From Tannerella sp. (GTDB lineage Bacteria; Bacteroidota; Bacteroidia; Bacteroidales; Tannerellaceae), in NCBI GenBank assembly GCA_031261145.1, contig JAISJX010000242.1, positions 1 through 21,678 on the forward strand: 21,678 nt of DNA, read 5' to 3'. The notes beneath the pieces were generated by a model. It had not been told where the DNA came from. It was given only the letters and a program-made list of their open reading frames with translations, and searched no databases. Shown here one piece after another: positions 1 to 8,956 of this stretch. The translations under genes and the position numbers were made by a program. The first letter of the stretch is position 1. Each line of letters starts with the position of its first letter.

Positions 1-991
1 GAACTTCGCCTCTTTCGGAAAGGAAGGCAATAACCGGATGATCTGGCTTTTCGAGGAAGGGCAGTTTTTCCTGTTTCGGTACATTCTTCCTGGATTCCGT
101 ATCCCAGCAGAGGGACGAAATCAAATCTTGAGCAGAACTGATAAGCCCGGCTTTATTCATTTGTATCAGCCGGTTGCATCCTTTGGAATGTTCGTCGTAA
201 ACACGGCCGGGGAATGTATAAACATCGCGCCCGTACGAAAAGGCGATGTCGGCGGTAACCAGCGAACCGCCTTTTTCGGCCGATTCAATCACGATGGTCG
301 CATCGGACAGCCCGGCTACCAAACGATTACGTCGCAGGAAATTTTCGCGGTCAGGATTGGTTTCGCTTGGAAAATCGGTCAGGAGACCGCCCTGTTTGAG
401 CATTTCGGCGGCCGTATTGCGGTGGGCGGCCGGGTAGAGGCGGTCTAAACCATGCGCCAGCACGCCAACCGTCGGCAATCCGTTTTTGAGTGCGCCGCGA
501 TGGGCGCAAACATCTATCCCATACGCCAGTCCGCTGATAATTAGCAAATCGGGAAATATACCGGCCAAACCGTTCGTTAAGGAAGCGGTCAGTTCACGAC
601 CATAATCGGTCGCGCTGCGTGTGCCGACAATGCTAAGGATACGCGGGGCGTTCAGGTCGGCCTTTCCTTTGTAATAGAACACGACCGGTGCATCCTGACA
701 TTCGCGTAAGCGGGTCGGATAGTCGTTTTCGAGGATAGAATAAAGGCGGATTTTGTTCTTATCAACGAATGCAAGTTCTTTTTCGGCGCGTGCCAGAGCG
801 TCAGCCCTTGATCCCGTGATTTTACCGGCGGTATATTCGCCGATACCGGGCACTTTTTCCAGCAACTGCCTTTTTTCGGAAAAGACGGCTTCCGCATCCC
901 CGAAATACTCCAACAAATGGCGCGACAGCACATCGCCAACGCCTTTAATAAGGGATAGCCCTATCAGGTATATTCGTTTATCGCCGGTCAT
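1..991 (-). CDS. dprA: DNA-processing protein DprA (3' end cut by window edge)
   Basis: DprA/Smf loads RecA on incoming single-stranded DNA during natural transformation and protects that DNA. The 330 visible residues begin with helix-hairpin-helix repeats (about residues 12-60, including KVPGIGEYTAGKI), followed by the Rossmann-like DNA-binding core: IVGTRSATDYG at 121-131, ISGLAYGIDVCAHRGAL at 152-168 and GGSLVTADIAFSYGRDVYTFPG at about 241-262, of which GGSLVTA and the terminal PG are family hallmarks. The reading frame is open to base 1, so roughly the last 40 residues, where a winged-helix tail would lie, are outside the window. The start ATG lies 5 bases after the stop of the thioesterase gene, so the two are very probably co-transcribed. 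Identification is secure from motifs; a working role in transformation here is inferred. Confidence 0.95.
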   Translation of the reverse strand, partial: MTGDKRIYLIGLSLIKGVGDVLSRHLLEYFGDAEAVFSEKRQLLEKVPGIGEYTAGKITGSRADALARAEKELAFVDKNKIRLYSILENDYPTRLRECQDAPVVFYYKGKADLNAPRILSIVGTRSATDYGRELTASLTNGLAGIFPDLLIISGLAYGIDVCAHRGALKNGLPTVGVLAHGLDRLYPAAHRNTAAEMLKQGGLLTDFPSETNPDRENFLRRNRLVAGLSDATIVIESAEKGGSLVTADIAFSYGRDVYTFPGRVYDEHSKGCNRLIQMNKAGLISSAQDLISSLCWDTESRKNVPKQEKLPFLEKPDHPVIAFLSERGEV

Positions 992-996
992 AATCG

Positions 997-1395
997 CTAT
1001 TTTTCAAACAGATGATCAAAATACTCGCCACGGGTCAGTTTCCCGTTTTCCACCACGATGGATTCCACCCGCCCGGAGGTCGCTAACGCCCCGTCCGAAA
1101 CGCGGTAGATGTCCTGTTCGCAGACTAATTTCGGCCCTTCCTTTTTCATGTTGAGGCACGACAGAAAACGGTCTCCACTCCGCAACGAGTTTTTATACCG
1201 GATGTCCACCCGCGACACGAACGCATCAATGCCTTTCTCGTGCATAGCCCCGAAATTTTCACCCAACGACTCTAAATATTCATGGCGCGTATGTTCCATA
1301 TACCTCTGGTAATTAGAGTTATTCACCACGCCCTGCAAGTCGCATTCATAATCGCGCACCTTCATTTCCAACTGGAAACAATACTCTTTCTTCAT
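997..1395 (-). CDS. acyl-CoA thioesterase, 4HBT hotdog family (YbgC/FadM-like)
   Basis: A 132-residue single-domain hotdog protein, the usual length for the 4-hydroxybenzoyl-CoA thioesterase / YbgC group, which hydrolyses acyl-CoA thioesters in the cytoplasm. The N-terminal block VRDYECDLQGVVNNSNYQRY (residues 13-32) fits the family signature, with Asp19 at the catalytic position and the V-x-N-x-x-Y pattern after it. The substrate cannot be read from the sequence. There is no signal peptide. The gene is first in a short unit with dprA, 5 bases apart, with a candidate promoter about 35 bases upstream. Thioesterases of this type sit beside unrelated genes in many genomes, so the link with dprA may be only positional. 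Confidence 0.88.
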   Translation of the reverse strand: MKKEYCFQLEMKVRDYECDLQGVVNNSNYQRYMEHTRHEYLESLGENFGAMHEKGIDAFVSRVDIRYKNSLRSGDRFLSCLNMKKEGPKLVCEQDIYRVSDGALATSGRVESIVVENGKLTRGEYFDHLFEK

Positions 1396-1429
1396 ATCCT
1401 ACGTTCTTCACAATTCACTTAATCCAACG

Positions 1430-1437
1430 CGAATATA
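1430..1437 (-). promoter_or_regulatory. candidate -7 element for thioesterase-dprA
   Basis: On the minus strand this reads TATATTCG, one mismatch from the Bacteroidota -7 consensus TAnnTTTG. A TGTTG at 1456-1460 lies at about the right distance for the -33 element. It would give a leader of some 30 bases before the ATG at 1395. Pattern match only. Confidence 0.35.
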
Positions 1438-1470
1438 CGGTTTTTTTCAGAAATACAACACAGTTGGGTG

Positions 1471-1496
1471 AAAAAACGTTCAAAATCTTCATTGAA
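1471..1496 (-). terminator. weak candidate terminator after citrate synthase
   Basis: Just after the citrate synthase stop, the minus strand has TTCAA, an 8-base loop, TTGAA, two bases, then six T. The stem is only five A/T-rich pairs, so this is weak as an intrinsic terminator. Its place at the end of the TCA operon is the main argument for it. Confidence 0.25.
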
Positions 1497-1501
1497 TCCT
1501 G

Positions 1502-2851
1502 TTATCTTTCCGTGATTGGCACATACGCCTGTTCGTCGAGGATATTTTTATATGCGGGACGAATGATACGTTTGCTCTTGAAAGTCAGTTCTTCGATGCG
1601 GTGCGCCGTCCAGCCTACGATACGCGCCATGGCGAACAACGGCGTGTAAATCTCTTGCGGCAGTCCGATTATCTCATACACAAAGCCTGAATAGAAATCA
1701 ATATTGGAGGACACGCGCTTTTTCGTACCTTTGAAATTAGCGAAACATTCTATCGCTCTTTCTTCCAACAGTTCAAGGAACGCAAATTCTTCTTCACATT
1801 TCTTCTCCTTTGCCAAATCACGCGCCAGCTCTTTCAGCAAGACGGCACGCGGGTCGGAAATCGTGTAAACGGCGTGTCCGATACCGTATATAAGCCCGGT
1901 TTTGTTATACACCTCCTTGTTCAACATACGGTTGAAATAAGCGTCTATTTCTTTCACGTTTGTCCAGTCTTTGATATTCTCTTTCAGGTGGTTGAACATA
2001 TCTACCACTTGGATGTTCGCGCCGCCGTGTAACGGGCCTTTCAGCGAACCGATTCCTGCGGCAATTGAGGAATACGTATCCGTACCGGTCGAACTGGTTA
2101 CGCGAACGGTGAAGGTAGAGTTATTACCGCCGCCATGCTCGGCTTGCAAAACGAGCAGCAAATCCAGCGTACGGGCTTCGAGTTCGGTATAGTTCTTTTT
2201 CAGCATATAGAGGAAATTCTCTGCAATAGAGAGCGTTTCGTCCGGGTGCCGGATATGCAGCGAACGCCCGTGCGTGCTGTGACGGTAGATATTATAGGCG
2301 TATGCAATAATTGTCGGGAACTTGGAAATCAGGTCGATAGACTGGCGCATCAGGTTTTCGGGCGACGTATCGTCCGGGTTTGAATCGAAGTTGTACATTT
2401 GGAGTACACTCCGTGCCAGCGTGTTCATAATATTCTGACCTTCAAGGTCGATAATATTCATTTTGATTTTCTGTTCCAACGGCATACTGTCGTTAATCAA
2501 TCCGGTGAAGTGCGTCAAATCATCTTTATGAGGCAGCGCACCGGACAGCATAAGATAAGCAACTTCCTCAAAGCCAAAGCGCTTTTCTTTTATCAACGCA
2601 CGAACAATATCTTCCACGTCGTAACCGCGGTAATAGAGTTTTCCGGGAATGGCTTTCAGCCCGCCTTCCGGCAAACGTTCATAACCGACTACATTTCCTA
2701 TCTGGGTAAGCCCGACCAACACGCCGGAACCATCCTCATTTCGTAAACCCCGTTTTACATTATACTTAGTAAACAGTTCATTATCTATCTTACAAGTCGT
2801 TTTGACCGAATCGGATAGCTTATAAATCAAATATTCTTTCTTCATTTCCAT
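1502..2851 (-). CDS. gltA: citrate synthase
   Basis: Condenses oxaloacetate and acetyl-CoA to citrate, the entry step of the TCA cycle. The 449-residue product has the complete catalytic triad of the family: His275 in GPLHGGAN, His326 in GIGHAVYTISDPR and Asp385 in NIDFYSG, plus an early GKLYYRGYDVEDIV block typical of citrate synthases. It is the longer form (about 450 residues) rather than the short 370-residue archaeal/Gram-positive type. There is a possible in-frame start two codons later (MKKEYLIY). It is the last gene of the operon, 22 bases after the icd stop, so it is probably transcribed from the promoter ahead of aconitase. With aconitase and isocitrate dehydrogenase beside it, the operon makes 2-oxoglutarate, the carbon skeleton for glutamate. 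Confidence 0.96.
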   Translation of the reverse strand: MEMKKEYLIYKLSDSVKTTCKIDNELFTKYNVKRGLRNEDGSGVLVGLTQIGNVVGYERLPEGGLKAIPGKLYYRGYDVEDIVRALIKEKRFGFEEVAYLMLSGALPHKDDLTHFTGLINDSMPLEQKIKMNIIDLEGQNIMNTLARSVLQMYNFDSNPDDTSPENLMRQSIDLISKFPTIIAYAYNIYRHSTHGRSLHIRHPDETLSIAENFLYMLKKNYTELEARTLDLLLVLQAEHGGGNNSTFTVRVTSSTGTDTYSSIAAGIGSLKGPLHGGANIQVVDMFNHLKENIKDWTNVKEIDAYFNRMLNKEVYNKTGLIYGIGHAVYTISDPRAVLLKELARDLAKEKKCEEEFAFLELLEERAIECFANFKGTKKRVSSNIDFYSGFVYEIIGLPQEIYTPLFAMARIVGWTAHRIEELTFKSKRIIRPAYKNILDEQAYVPITER

Positions 2852-2873
2852 AGTACATTACTTTTAAATTGTT

Positions 2874-4130
2874 TTACAATAAACGAATAATCGTGTCACC
2901 AAATTCCTTGGTGCCAAGAGGTTTGCCTTTCGGCATAAAGCGAGCCAGATCGTTTGTCGCTTCCCCGTTGACAAACGATGTTTCCATTGCTTGCGTAATC
3001 CTGTCCGCCGCTTCATTCCATCCGATATATTCGAGTAACATAACGGACGAAAGGAGTAATGACGAGGGATTTACGATGTTTTTCCCGGCAATATCGGGCG
3101 CTGTTCCGTGCGTAGCTTCAAAGACGGCATACCCTGTATCGTAATTGATATTTGCGCCGGGCGCGATGCCAATGCCCCCGACCATGGCTGCCAACTGGTC
3201 GGAAATATAGTCGCCGTTCAGGTTCAATGTGGCAATCACGGAATAATCTTCGGGCTTCAGCAGCGTGTTTTGCAGGAAAGCGTCGGCAATCACGTCCTTG
3301 ACAATCACTTTTCCTTCTATTCGGGCGGTTTCCAGCGCTTTGGAAGCGGCTTCGGCGCCCTGTTCCTTCCGGATTGCTTCGTAGCGCGGCCAGGTGAATG
3401 TGCGGCCGGCGTATTCAGACTCTGCCAGCGCATACCCCCAACGTTTGAAGCCTCCTTCGGTGAATTTCATGATATTACCCTTATGTACCAGTGTGACGCT
3501 GGGCAACCTGTTCACTAATGCGTACTCGATAGCCGCCCGGACTAACCGCTCTGTTCCTTCGGAGGAAACAGGTTTTACGCCAAAAGAGGAGGTCTGCGGA
3601 AAGCGCACTTTCGTAACGCCCATCTCGTTGGTGAGGAAATCCAGGAATTTGGCCGCTTCGGGCGTACCTTGTTGCCATTCAATACCGGCATAGATATCTT
3701 CCGTATTCTCGCGGAAAATCACCATATCCACCTTTTGCGGCTCTTTCACCGGCGAAACGACACCTTTGAACCAGCGTACCGGACGCAGGCAGACATATAA
3801 ATCCAACGTCTGGCGAAGCGCGACGTTCAGCGAACGGATGCCTTCACCAATCGGGGTTGTAAGCGGCCCTTTGATACCTGCAATATATTCACGGAAAGCG
3901 TCCATCGTCTCATCCGGCAGCCAACTTCCCGTTTTGTTAAACGCTTTCTCTCCGGCAAGGACTTCTTTCCATTCAATCGCCCGTTTCCCGCCGTACGTTT
4001 TTGTTACAGCTTCGTTTACAATGCGCTGGCTTACGGGCGTGATTTCGCTCCCGACGCCGTCTCCTTCAATATAAGGAATGGTCACCCGGTCGGGGACTAT
4101 CAATTTGCCATTTTGTTTTGTTATCTTCAT
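2874..4130 (-). CDS. icd: isocitrate dehydrogenase, E. coli Icd type, with NAD-type coenzyme residues
   Basis: Oxidatively decarboxylates isocitrate to 2-oxoglutarate. The 418-residue protein aligns by eye along its length with E. coli Icd (416 residues): [11 protein letters not shown] (Ser100 matching E. coli Ser113), [33 protein letters not shown] and [17 protein letters not shown]. The coenzyme loop reads [15 protein letters not shown]. Asp346 and Ile347 replace the Lys344-Tyr345 pair that holds the 2'-phosphate of NADP in the E. coli enzyme, and Asn393 replaces Tyr391, while Val353 and Arg397 keep the E. coli state. Asp-Ile at this site is the known signature of NAD-using enzymes, so the standard label of NADP-dependent is doubtful here. 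It is the middle gene of the operon, 35 bases after aconitase and 22 before citrate synthase. Confidence 0.95.
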   Translation of the reverse strand: MKITKQNGKLIVPDRVTIPYIEGDGVGSEITPVSQRIVNEAVTKTYGGKRAIEWKEVLAGEKAFNKTGSWLPDETMDAFREYIAGIKGPLTTPIGEGIRSLNVALRQTLDLYVCLRPVRWFKGVVSPVKEPQKVDMVIFRENTEDIYAGIEWQQGTPEAAKFLDFLTNEMGVTKVRFPQTSSFGVKPVSSEGTERLVRAAIEYALVNRLPSVTLVHKGNIMKFTEGGFKRWGYALAESEYAGRTFTWPRYEAIRKEQGAEAASKALETARIEGKVIVKDVIADAFLQNTLLKPEDYSVIATLNLNGDYISDQLAAMVGGIGIAPGANINYDTGYAVFEATHGTAPDIAGKNIVNPSSLLLSSVMLLEYIGWNEAADRITQAMETSFVNGEATNDLARFMPKGKPLGTKEFGDTIIRLL

Positions 4131-4165
4131 CTTTTCCTTTTCTAAACTTTGTAACTTTATTCATT

Positions 4166-6415
4166 TCAGGCTTGCAGGGCATTCAGTGCGCTACCTGCCT
4201 TGTACCATTTGATTTGCAGATCATTATAGGTATGCTTTGCTTTGAAAGACTCTTCGGAACCATCTGCGTGATGAAGCGTGACTTTCAACGGTTTCCCCGG
4301 TTGGAAGTTTTTTATATCACCGATGGTAATCGAATCGGTCTCACGGATTTTATCATAGTCCGCCTTGTCTGTGAAGGTCAGCGCCAACATTCCCTGCTTT
4401 TTCAGGTTCGTTTCGTGGATGCGGGCAAAGCTCTTTGCCAGAATGACTTTCACATTCAGGAAACGGGGTTCCATAGCGGCATGTTCGCGGGACGAGCCTT
4501 CGCCATAGTTTTCTTCGGCAACGACAATCGACGAGATATTACGGATTTTATACTGTTTGGCAACGGCCGAAACGGCGTCGTACGTCCCGTTCAGGCGGTT
4601 CAGCACCGAGTTGGTTTTCCCGCCGAATGCGTTGACCGCCCCCATCAACATGTTGTCCGAGATATTCTCCAAATGTCCGCGGAAACGAAGCCACGGGCCT
4701 GCCATCGAGATATGGTCGGTCGTACATTTTCCGGCTGTTTTGATAAGCAACGTTATTTTGCGCAAATCGTCTGCTTCGGCGGGTGGAAACGGGGTTAATA
4801 GCTGGATTCGCCCGGAGTCCGGTTTAATCCGTATCTCCGCACGGCTTCTGCCCGGAGCGATGTAGCCGTTGTCTTTTACTTCGTAGCCGTTGGGCGGGAA
4901 ATCCGTTCCTTCCGGCTCTTTCAGCAGGACTTCCTTGCCGTCTTTTGTCTTTAGCTTGTCCGTTAGCGGATTGAAACAGAGGCTGCCGGCAATGGTCAGC
5001 GCCATGGTCAGTTCGGGAGAGGCCACAAAAGCGTGCGTATTCGGGTTGCCGTCCGCCCGTTTGGCAAAGTTACGGTTGAAAGATGTCACAATGGCATTTT
5101 TCCGGGTGTCATCATCCGTATGCCGTTTCCACTGTCCGATGCACGGGCCGCAGGCATTCGCCATAATCACGGCGCCAATCTTCGTGAAGTTCTCTATCAG
5201 ACCGTCCCGTTCGGCCGTGAAGCGAATCTGTTCGGAACCCGGATTGATAATCAGCGAAGCCGCCACAGGAATCTTGTCTTCTACCGCCTGCCGCGCCACG
5301 GACGCCGCACGGCTCAAGTCCTGATACGATGAATTGGTACACGAGCCGATTAATCCTACTTCCATCTTGACCGGATAATGATTCTCTTTCACCTTTGCGG
5401 CAAATCCGGATATGGGGATAGCCGCGTCGGGCGTAAACGGCCCGTTGATATACGGTTCGAGGTACGAGAGGTCAATGCGGATTACCTCGTCGAAGTACGA
5501 TTCGGGATTTGCCGTCACTTCGCTGTCGGCTTGCAGGCAAGCGGTTATTTTTTCGGCCATGGCAGCCACTTTTTCGCGTCCGGTGCGGCAAAGATATTCC
5601 GCCATATTCTTGTCAAAGGGGAAAATGGAGGTTGTCGCCCCCACTTCGGCGCCCATATTGCAGATGGTTGCTTTGCCGGTAGCCGAGAGCGATTCCGTTC
5701 CCTCGCCAAAGTATTCGATAATCGAATTAGTCCCGCCTTTCACCGTCAATATCCCGGCTAATTTCAGGATTACGTCCTTAGGTGAAGCCCAGCCGTTTAA
5801 CCGTCCGGTCAGTTGGACGCCTATCAACTTGGGCATTTTTAATTCCCACTCCATGCCGCTCATGACATCCACCGCATCCGCGCCGCCAACGCCAATTGCA
5901 ATCATTCCCAATCCTCCCGCGTTGGGCGTATGGGAATCCGTCCCAATCATCATTCCGCCCGGAAAAGCGTAGTTTTCCAACACGACCTGATGGATAATAC
6001 CGGCTCCGGGTTTCCAGAAACCGATGCCATATTTATTGGAAACGGTTCGCAGGAAATCATATACTTCATGGTTTATATTCAAAGCGGAATCAAGGTCTTC
6101 CTTTGCTCCCGCGTCGGCTTGTATGAGGTGGTCGCAGTGAACGGTCGCCGGGACAGAGGACTTGCTCTTTCCCGCATTCATAAACTGCAACAACGCCATC
6201 TGCGCCGTGGCATCCTGCATGGCAACCCTGTCGGGACGGAAATTCACATAGTCTTCTCCCCGTTTATAAATGTCTAACTTGTTCGCATCAAACAAATGTG
6301 CGTATAAGATTTTTTCCGCCAACGTCATCGGACGGTTCATCCGGCTGCGCACAAATTCTGTTTTTTGAGCAAAATTTGAGTAAAACTCTTTTAGCATTTC
6401 AATATCGTACACCAT
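4166..6415 (-). CDS. acn: aconitate hydratase (mitochondrial-type aconitase)
   Basis: Isomerises citrate to isocitrate through a [4Fe-4S] cluster. The 749-residue length and the cluster cysteines Cys359 ([11 protein letters not shown]) and Cys422/Cys425 ([10 protein letters not shown]) match the mitochondrial aconitase layout, where they are 358, 421 and 424. Other family blocks are [19 protein letters not shown] in the N-terminal half, [21 protein letters not shown], and in the swivel domain [21 protein letters not shown]. It is the first gene of the TCA operon, with a 286-base gap upstream holding a candidate promoter and an inverted-repeat cluster. No signal peptide is present. The start ATG is followed by [11 protein letters not shown] and is the first in frame. 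Confidence 0.96.
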   Translation of the reverse strand: MVYDIEMLKEFYSNFAQKTEFVRSRMNRPMTLAEKILYAHLFDANKLDIYKRGEDYVNFRPDRVAMQDATAQMALLQFMNAGKSKSSVPATVHCDHLIQADAGAKEDLDSALNINHEVYDFLRTVSNKYGIGFWKPGAGIIHQVVLENYAFPGGMMIGTDSHTPNAGGLGMIAIGVGGADAVDVMSGMEWELKMPKLIGVQLTGRLNGWASPKDVILKLAGILTVKGGTNSIIEYFGEGTESLSATGKATICNMGAEVGATTSIFPFDKNMAEYLCRTGREKVAAMAEKITACLQADSEVTANPESYFDEVIRIDLSYLEPYINGPFTPDAAIPISGFAAKVKENHYPVKMEVGLIGSCTNSSYQDLSRAASVARQAVEDKIPVAASLIINPGSEQIRFTAERDGLIENFTKIGAVIMANACGPCIGQWKRHTDDDTRKNAIVTSFNRNFAKRADGNPNTHAFVASPELTMALTIAGSLCFNPLTDKLKTKDGKEVLLKEPEGTDFPPNGYEVKDNGYIAPGRSRAEIRIKPDSGRIQLLTPFPPAEADDLRKITLLIKTAGKCTTDHISMAGPWLRFRGHLENISDNMLMGAVNAFGGKTNSVLNRLNGTYDAVSAVAKQYKIRNISSIVVAEENYGEGSSREHAAMEPRFLNVKVILAKSFARIHETNLKKQGMLALTFTDKADYDKIRETDSITIGDIKNFQPGKPLKVTLHHADGSEESFKAKHTYNDLQIKWYKAGSALNALQA

Positions 6416-6512
6416 ATTATCTATTTTTTTCTGTCATAATTCTATTCATCAACTCTATATTAAAACGTTATTCCACCCGTGATTGTTCATCTCAAGCGAA
6501 TATTTTCCTGTA

Positions 6513-6520
6513 CAAATATA
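6513..6520 (-). promoter_or_regulatory. candidate -7 element of the acn-icd-citrate synthase operon
   Basis: On the minus strand this reads TATATTTG, an exact match to TAnnTTTG. It would give a leader of roughly 90 bases before the aconitase ATG. No convincing TTTG -33 box lies at the usual distance, so the call rests on the -7 element and its location. Confidence 0.42.
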
Positions 6521-6551
6521 GTCAGCAAATTCCGTTTTGATGTTCAGTTTT

Positions 6552-6579
6552 TTCTATTATCTGATAGAATGTTTCTATC
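6552..6579. promoter_or_regulatory. alternating TTCTAT / ATAGAA inverted repeats upstream of acn
   Basis: Three copies of one half-site alternate in direction: TTCTAT (6552-6557), GATAGAA (6563-6569) and TTCTATC (6573-6579). The last two form a perfect 7-bp inverted repeat with a 3-base spacer. The cluster lies 30-60 bases upstream of the candidate -7 element, the position expected for an activator or repressor operator. The regulator is unknown, and the A/T-rich stem is too weak to be a terminator. Confidence 0.4.
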
Positions 6580-6634
6580 TTAATGGAAAAGGAACCGGAC
6601 AATGAATCATTCGGTATTGATTCAACGATTGCAG

Positions 6635-6649
6635 GCCGTCATTAACGGC
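6635..6649 (-). other. short G/C hairpin downstream of the dipeptidase gene
   Basis: GCCGT and ACGGC form a 5-bp stem with a 5-base loop, about 50 bases after the dipeptidase stop. It could mark the 3' end of the envelope operon, but no T-run follows on either strand, so it is not a standard intrinsic terminator. Confidence 0.2.
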
Positions 6650-6701
6650 GTCAGGCGGAGTGATTTATCATGATTTATGGTAGGACAACAGCGCCCTGTT
6701 C

Positions 6702-7418
6702 TTATTCTATCAATTTATACTTTGCTTTCGCCACGCTACTCGAGCAGGCGTTAAAATGCCACCACTCGCTGGTGATGGTGGTAAATCCGGCTTCCCGCAT
6801 CACTTTGCGCAACAAAAGACGGTTTTTGTATTCATCCCGTGTGATTTTTCCGGTTTTCAGCAAGTCTTCTTCCTGATCGGTATTGGCTGTTTCGCCGAAA
6901 TAATCGAAGGGCGTCCCCATCGGGATAGAGCGTCCGAGGGAATCGGTGACAGTCACATCAACAGCCATTCCATAGTTATGACGACCGCCTCCGTTGGAGG
7001 GATTCGTAACATAATAATCGCGGGGCGTTCCCTTAACGAGGTCCCACATCATGCGCTGTATGGCAACAGGACGCGCGGCGTCATATACAATCAATGAATA
7101 TTCGGGATGTTCCTTTTTCAGGGCCTTTTGCGCTTTCACTAACTTTTTCGCCGCATCCGGATGGAGCCATGCTTTCGTGAGACCCTGGTAAACAGCCTTT
7201 CCCGTAAAATTGAACGGCGTTGCATAGAACAAATACACCTTAATGGTCGAATCGAGAGTCTGAACATTCACGAATCCGTTATCCGCCAGATATTTATCCC
7301 AATCATCCGCACGACCGGTTGAGGAAAGGAGCAAAAGCGCCAAAAGAACGCCTCCCGCCTTCCGCCAGGGAAAACGAAAAAAAGGTTGAAACCGCATATA
7401 CCATTCTGTTTTTCTCAT
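6702..7418 (-). CDS. secreted D-Ala-D-Ala dipeptidase, peptidase M15 (VanX/DdpX-like)
   Basis: Hydrolyses free D-Ala-D-Ala to D-alanine with one zinc ion. The 238-residue product (start at 7418) carries the VanX family site complete: Arg116 in YDAARP, zinc ligands His147 and Asp154 in GRHNYGMAVD, catalytic Glu218 and ligand His221 in SEWWHF. A signal peptide precedes the domain (GGVLLALLLL, then a probable cut after GRA), so the enzyme should act in the periplasm. The open frame runs back to 7553, but those codons overlap the end of murI and lack any signal-peptide logic. I chose the first ATG after the murI stop; a second in-frame ATG at 7397 also leaves the signal peptide whole. It follows the glutamate racemase gene by 23 bases. 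A role in D-Ala recovery from wall precursors is inferred; the enzyme alone does not give vancomycin resistance. Confidence 0.88.
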   Translation of the reverse strand: MRKTEWYMRFQPFFRFPWRKAGGVLLALLLLSSTGRADDWDKYLADNGFVNVQTLDSTIKVYLFYATPFNFTGKAVYQGLTKAWLHPDAAKKLVKAQKALKKEHPEYSLIVYDAARPVAIQRMMWDLVKGTPRDYYVTNPSNGGGRHNYGMAVDVTVTDSLGRSIPMGTPFDYFGETANTDQEEDLLKTGKITRDEYKNRLLLRKVMREAGFTTITSEWWHFNACSSSVAKAKYKLIE

Positions 7419-7441
7419 TTCTCCGGATGCCTGACGCCGCT

Positions 7442-8284
7442 TTATCCAAGCGTAATTTGTTCTATATCGGTAAATTGCCCGGCAAATTGCCTGGTGAAAA
7501 GCGAGGCTATTTCCGAAAAGCGCAGGACGGATTCGGTGGTCTGGAAACGGCAATGACCGCCTTTTGTCAGGCGATCGTCTATTTCCGAATGCCGCGACAG
7601 GTAATCTTTCAGACTCTCCGCCACGCGCTCGCCTTGCGGAAAAACGGTGATTCCGTCCGGCAGATACTTCCGAATCTTATCCATCAACAGCGGATAGTGC
7701 GTACAGCCTAAAAGGATCGTATCTATCCGGTCATCTTGCGCCAGCAACCGGTCAATGTGTTTTTTCACAAAATAGTCGGCGCCGGGAGAATCATTCTCGC
7801 GGTTTTCAACCAAGGGCGCCCACAACGGACAGGCTTCGCTTACCACCGTCACGTGGGGAAATAACTTCGCAATCTCAAGCGGATAGGACTGGGAGGTAAT
7901 CGTTCCGGTCGTACCCAGAACCCCGATGTGCTTCGTGCGACTGATCGTATCCACCACTTCGACGGTCGGCCGGATGACGCCCAATACCCGCCGCGCCGGA
8001 TCGATCTGCGGCAGATCACATTGCTGAATGGTGCGCAAAGCCTTTGCGGAAGCGGTATTACATGCCAGTATCACCAACCGGCATCCTGTGTCGAACAGGT
8101 GTTTTACCGCTTGGAGCGTAAACCTGTAAACCGTTTCAAACGAGCGCGTTCCATAAGGCGCCCTGGCATAATCGCCAAGGTACAGGTAATCGTACTGCGG
8201 CAATAACTCCCGTATCTTCTCAAAGATCGTCAGTCCGCCGTAGCCCGAATCAAAAATGCCGATGGGTGCGTATTCCCGCTTCAT
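7442..8284 (-). CDS. murI: glutamate racemase
   Basis: Interconverts L- and D-glutamate in the cytoplasm and supplies D-Glu for peptidoglycan stem peptides. The 280-residue protein has both catalytic cysteines of the cofactor-independent racemases: Cys75 in LACNTASAKA and Cys194 in LLGCTHYPLL. The N-terminal FDSGYGGLTI and the GDYARAPYGTRS loop are close to the family forms FDSGVGGLTV and GDTARVPYG. It lies 73 bases after the first OmpH gene and 23 bases before the dipeptidase start, near the end of the bamA-centred envelope block, an order common in Bacteroidales. Confidence 0.95.
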   Translation of the reverse strand: MKREYAPIGIFDSGYGGLTIFEKIRELLPQYDYLYLGDYARAPYGTRSFETVYRFTLQAVKHLFDTGCRLVILACNTASAKALRTIQQCDLPQIDPARRVLGVIRPTVEVVDTISRTKHIGVLGTTGTITSQSYPLEIAKLFPHVTVVSEACPLWAPLVENRENDSPGADYFVKKHIDRLLAQDDRIDTILLGCTHYPLLMDKIRKYLPDGITVFPQGERVAESLKDYLSRHSEIDDRLTKGGHCRFQTTESVLRFSEIASLFTRQFAGQFTDIEQITLG

Positions 8285-8357
8285 AACATCAAAAGGATGT
8301 CTTCCCCATTTGCTTACGGAGAAAACACCCTCTATTTTAGTTTTTTACTACCGATTC

Positions 8358-8852
8358 TTATTTCAATCCCAACTTTGTTTTTACAAGCTGCGTTGCATCA
8401 ATGGCCGTACCGGTATAAAGCAATACCTGAGGATTAATAATACAGGTATATCCCTGTTCTTCCCCAACGGCTTTGATAGCGTCCGTCAATTTCTTCTGAA
8501 TCGGGGCAAACAGTTCGCTCTGAGTCTTTTCTATATCCTGCTGGGCAACGGGAGCAAAATTCTGAATCCTGTCCATCATCGTTTGGAGTTCTTCCTGACG
8601 TCTCAGTTTAATGTTTTCCGTCAGTTCCTTTTCCTGCTCCATGAACTCTGTGTACTTCTTAGTGTACTCATCCTGCATTTGTTTAAAATCTTTTTCATAC
8701 TGAGCATTTAAAGCAGCCATCTTGGTTTCCAACTCTCCTAACTCCGGCATCAAATTTATAACCTCTCCGGTATTTACATACGCAATCTTCACTTCCTGAG
8801 CAAACGCACCCAATGGAAGAATCATAAATAATAATACTACTAACTTTTTCAT
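8358..8852 (-). CDS. OmpH/Skp-family periplasmic chaperone (second copy)
   Basis: Skp-like proteins bind unfolded outer-membrane proteins in the periplasm and hand them to the BAM machine. The 164-residue product starts with a clear signal peptide (MKKLVVLLFMILPLGAFA, cut before QEVK), then KIAYVNTGEVINLMPE, the family's first beta strand, and a long charged coiled coil (about residues 40-105, rich in E, K, Q and M), and ends with a strand containing YTCIINPQVLLY. The frame is open to a GTG at 8906, but the ATG at 8852 is the one that gives a normal signal peptide. The gene lies downstream of a paralogous copy, and both follow bamA. Confidence 0.9.
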   Translation of the reverse strand: MKKLVVLLFMILPLGAFAQEVKIAYVNTGEVINLMPELGELETKMAALNAQYEKDFKQMQDEYTKKYTEFMEQEKELTENIKLRRQEELQTMMDRIQNFAPVAQQDIEKTQSELFAPIQKKLTDAIKAVGEEQGYTCIINPQVLLYTGTAIDATQLVKTKLGLK

Positions 8853-8956
8853 TTTATCACTGTCTTTTTTATAAATAATTATTTTTTTACCCTTATAACC
8901 AAACACTTAAAAAGCACTGATTATAACAGCGTTTCTCGCAAATCTTTAAAAGCGCA

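Noticed and set aside
4118..4798. A 226-codon plus-strand frame opposite the aconitase C-terminus
   Set aside because: Antisense to a well-conserved gene with intact motifs and with no recognisable content.
6602..6673. A 23-codon plus-strand frame (MNHSVLIQRLQAVINGVRRS) with AAGGAA upstream
   Set aside because: It has a fair ribosome site but lies between two minus-strand genes with nothing downstream to lead into, and I see no family. Chance is likely.
6702..7418. A vancomycin-resistance reading of the VanX-like gene
   Set aside because: No vanH, vanA/B ligase, vanY or two-component genes are present in the window, and the protein is exported.
7419..7553. Upstream extension of the dipeptidase frame into murI
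   Set aside because: It would put 45 residues before the signal peptide and overlap murI by 112 bases.
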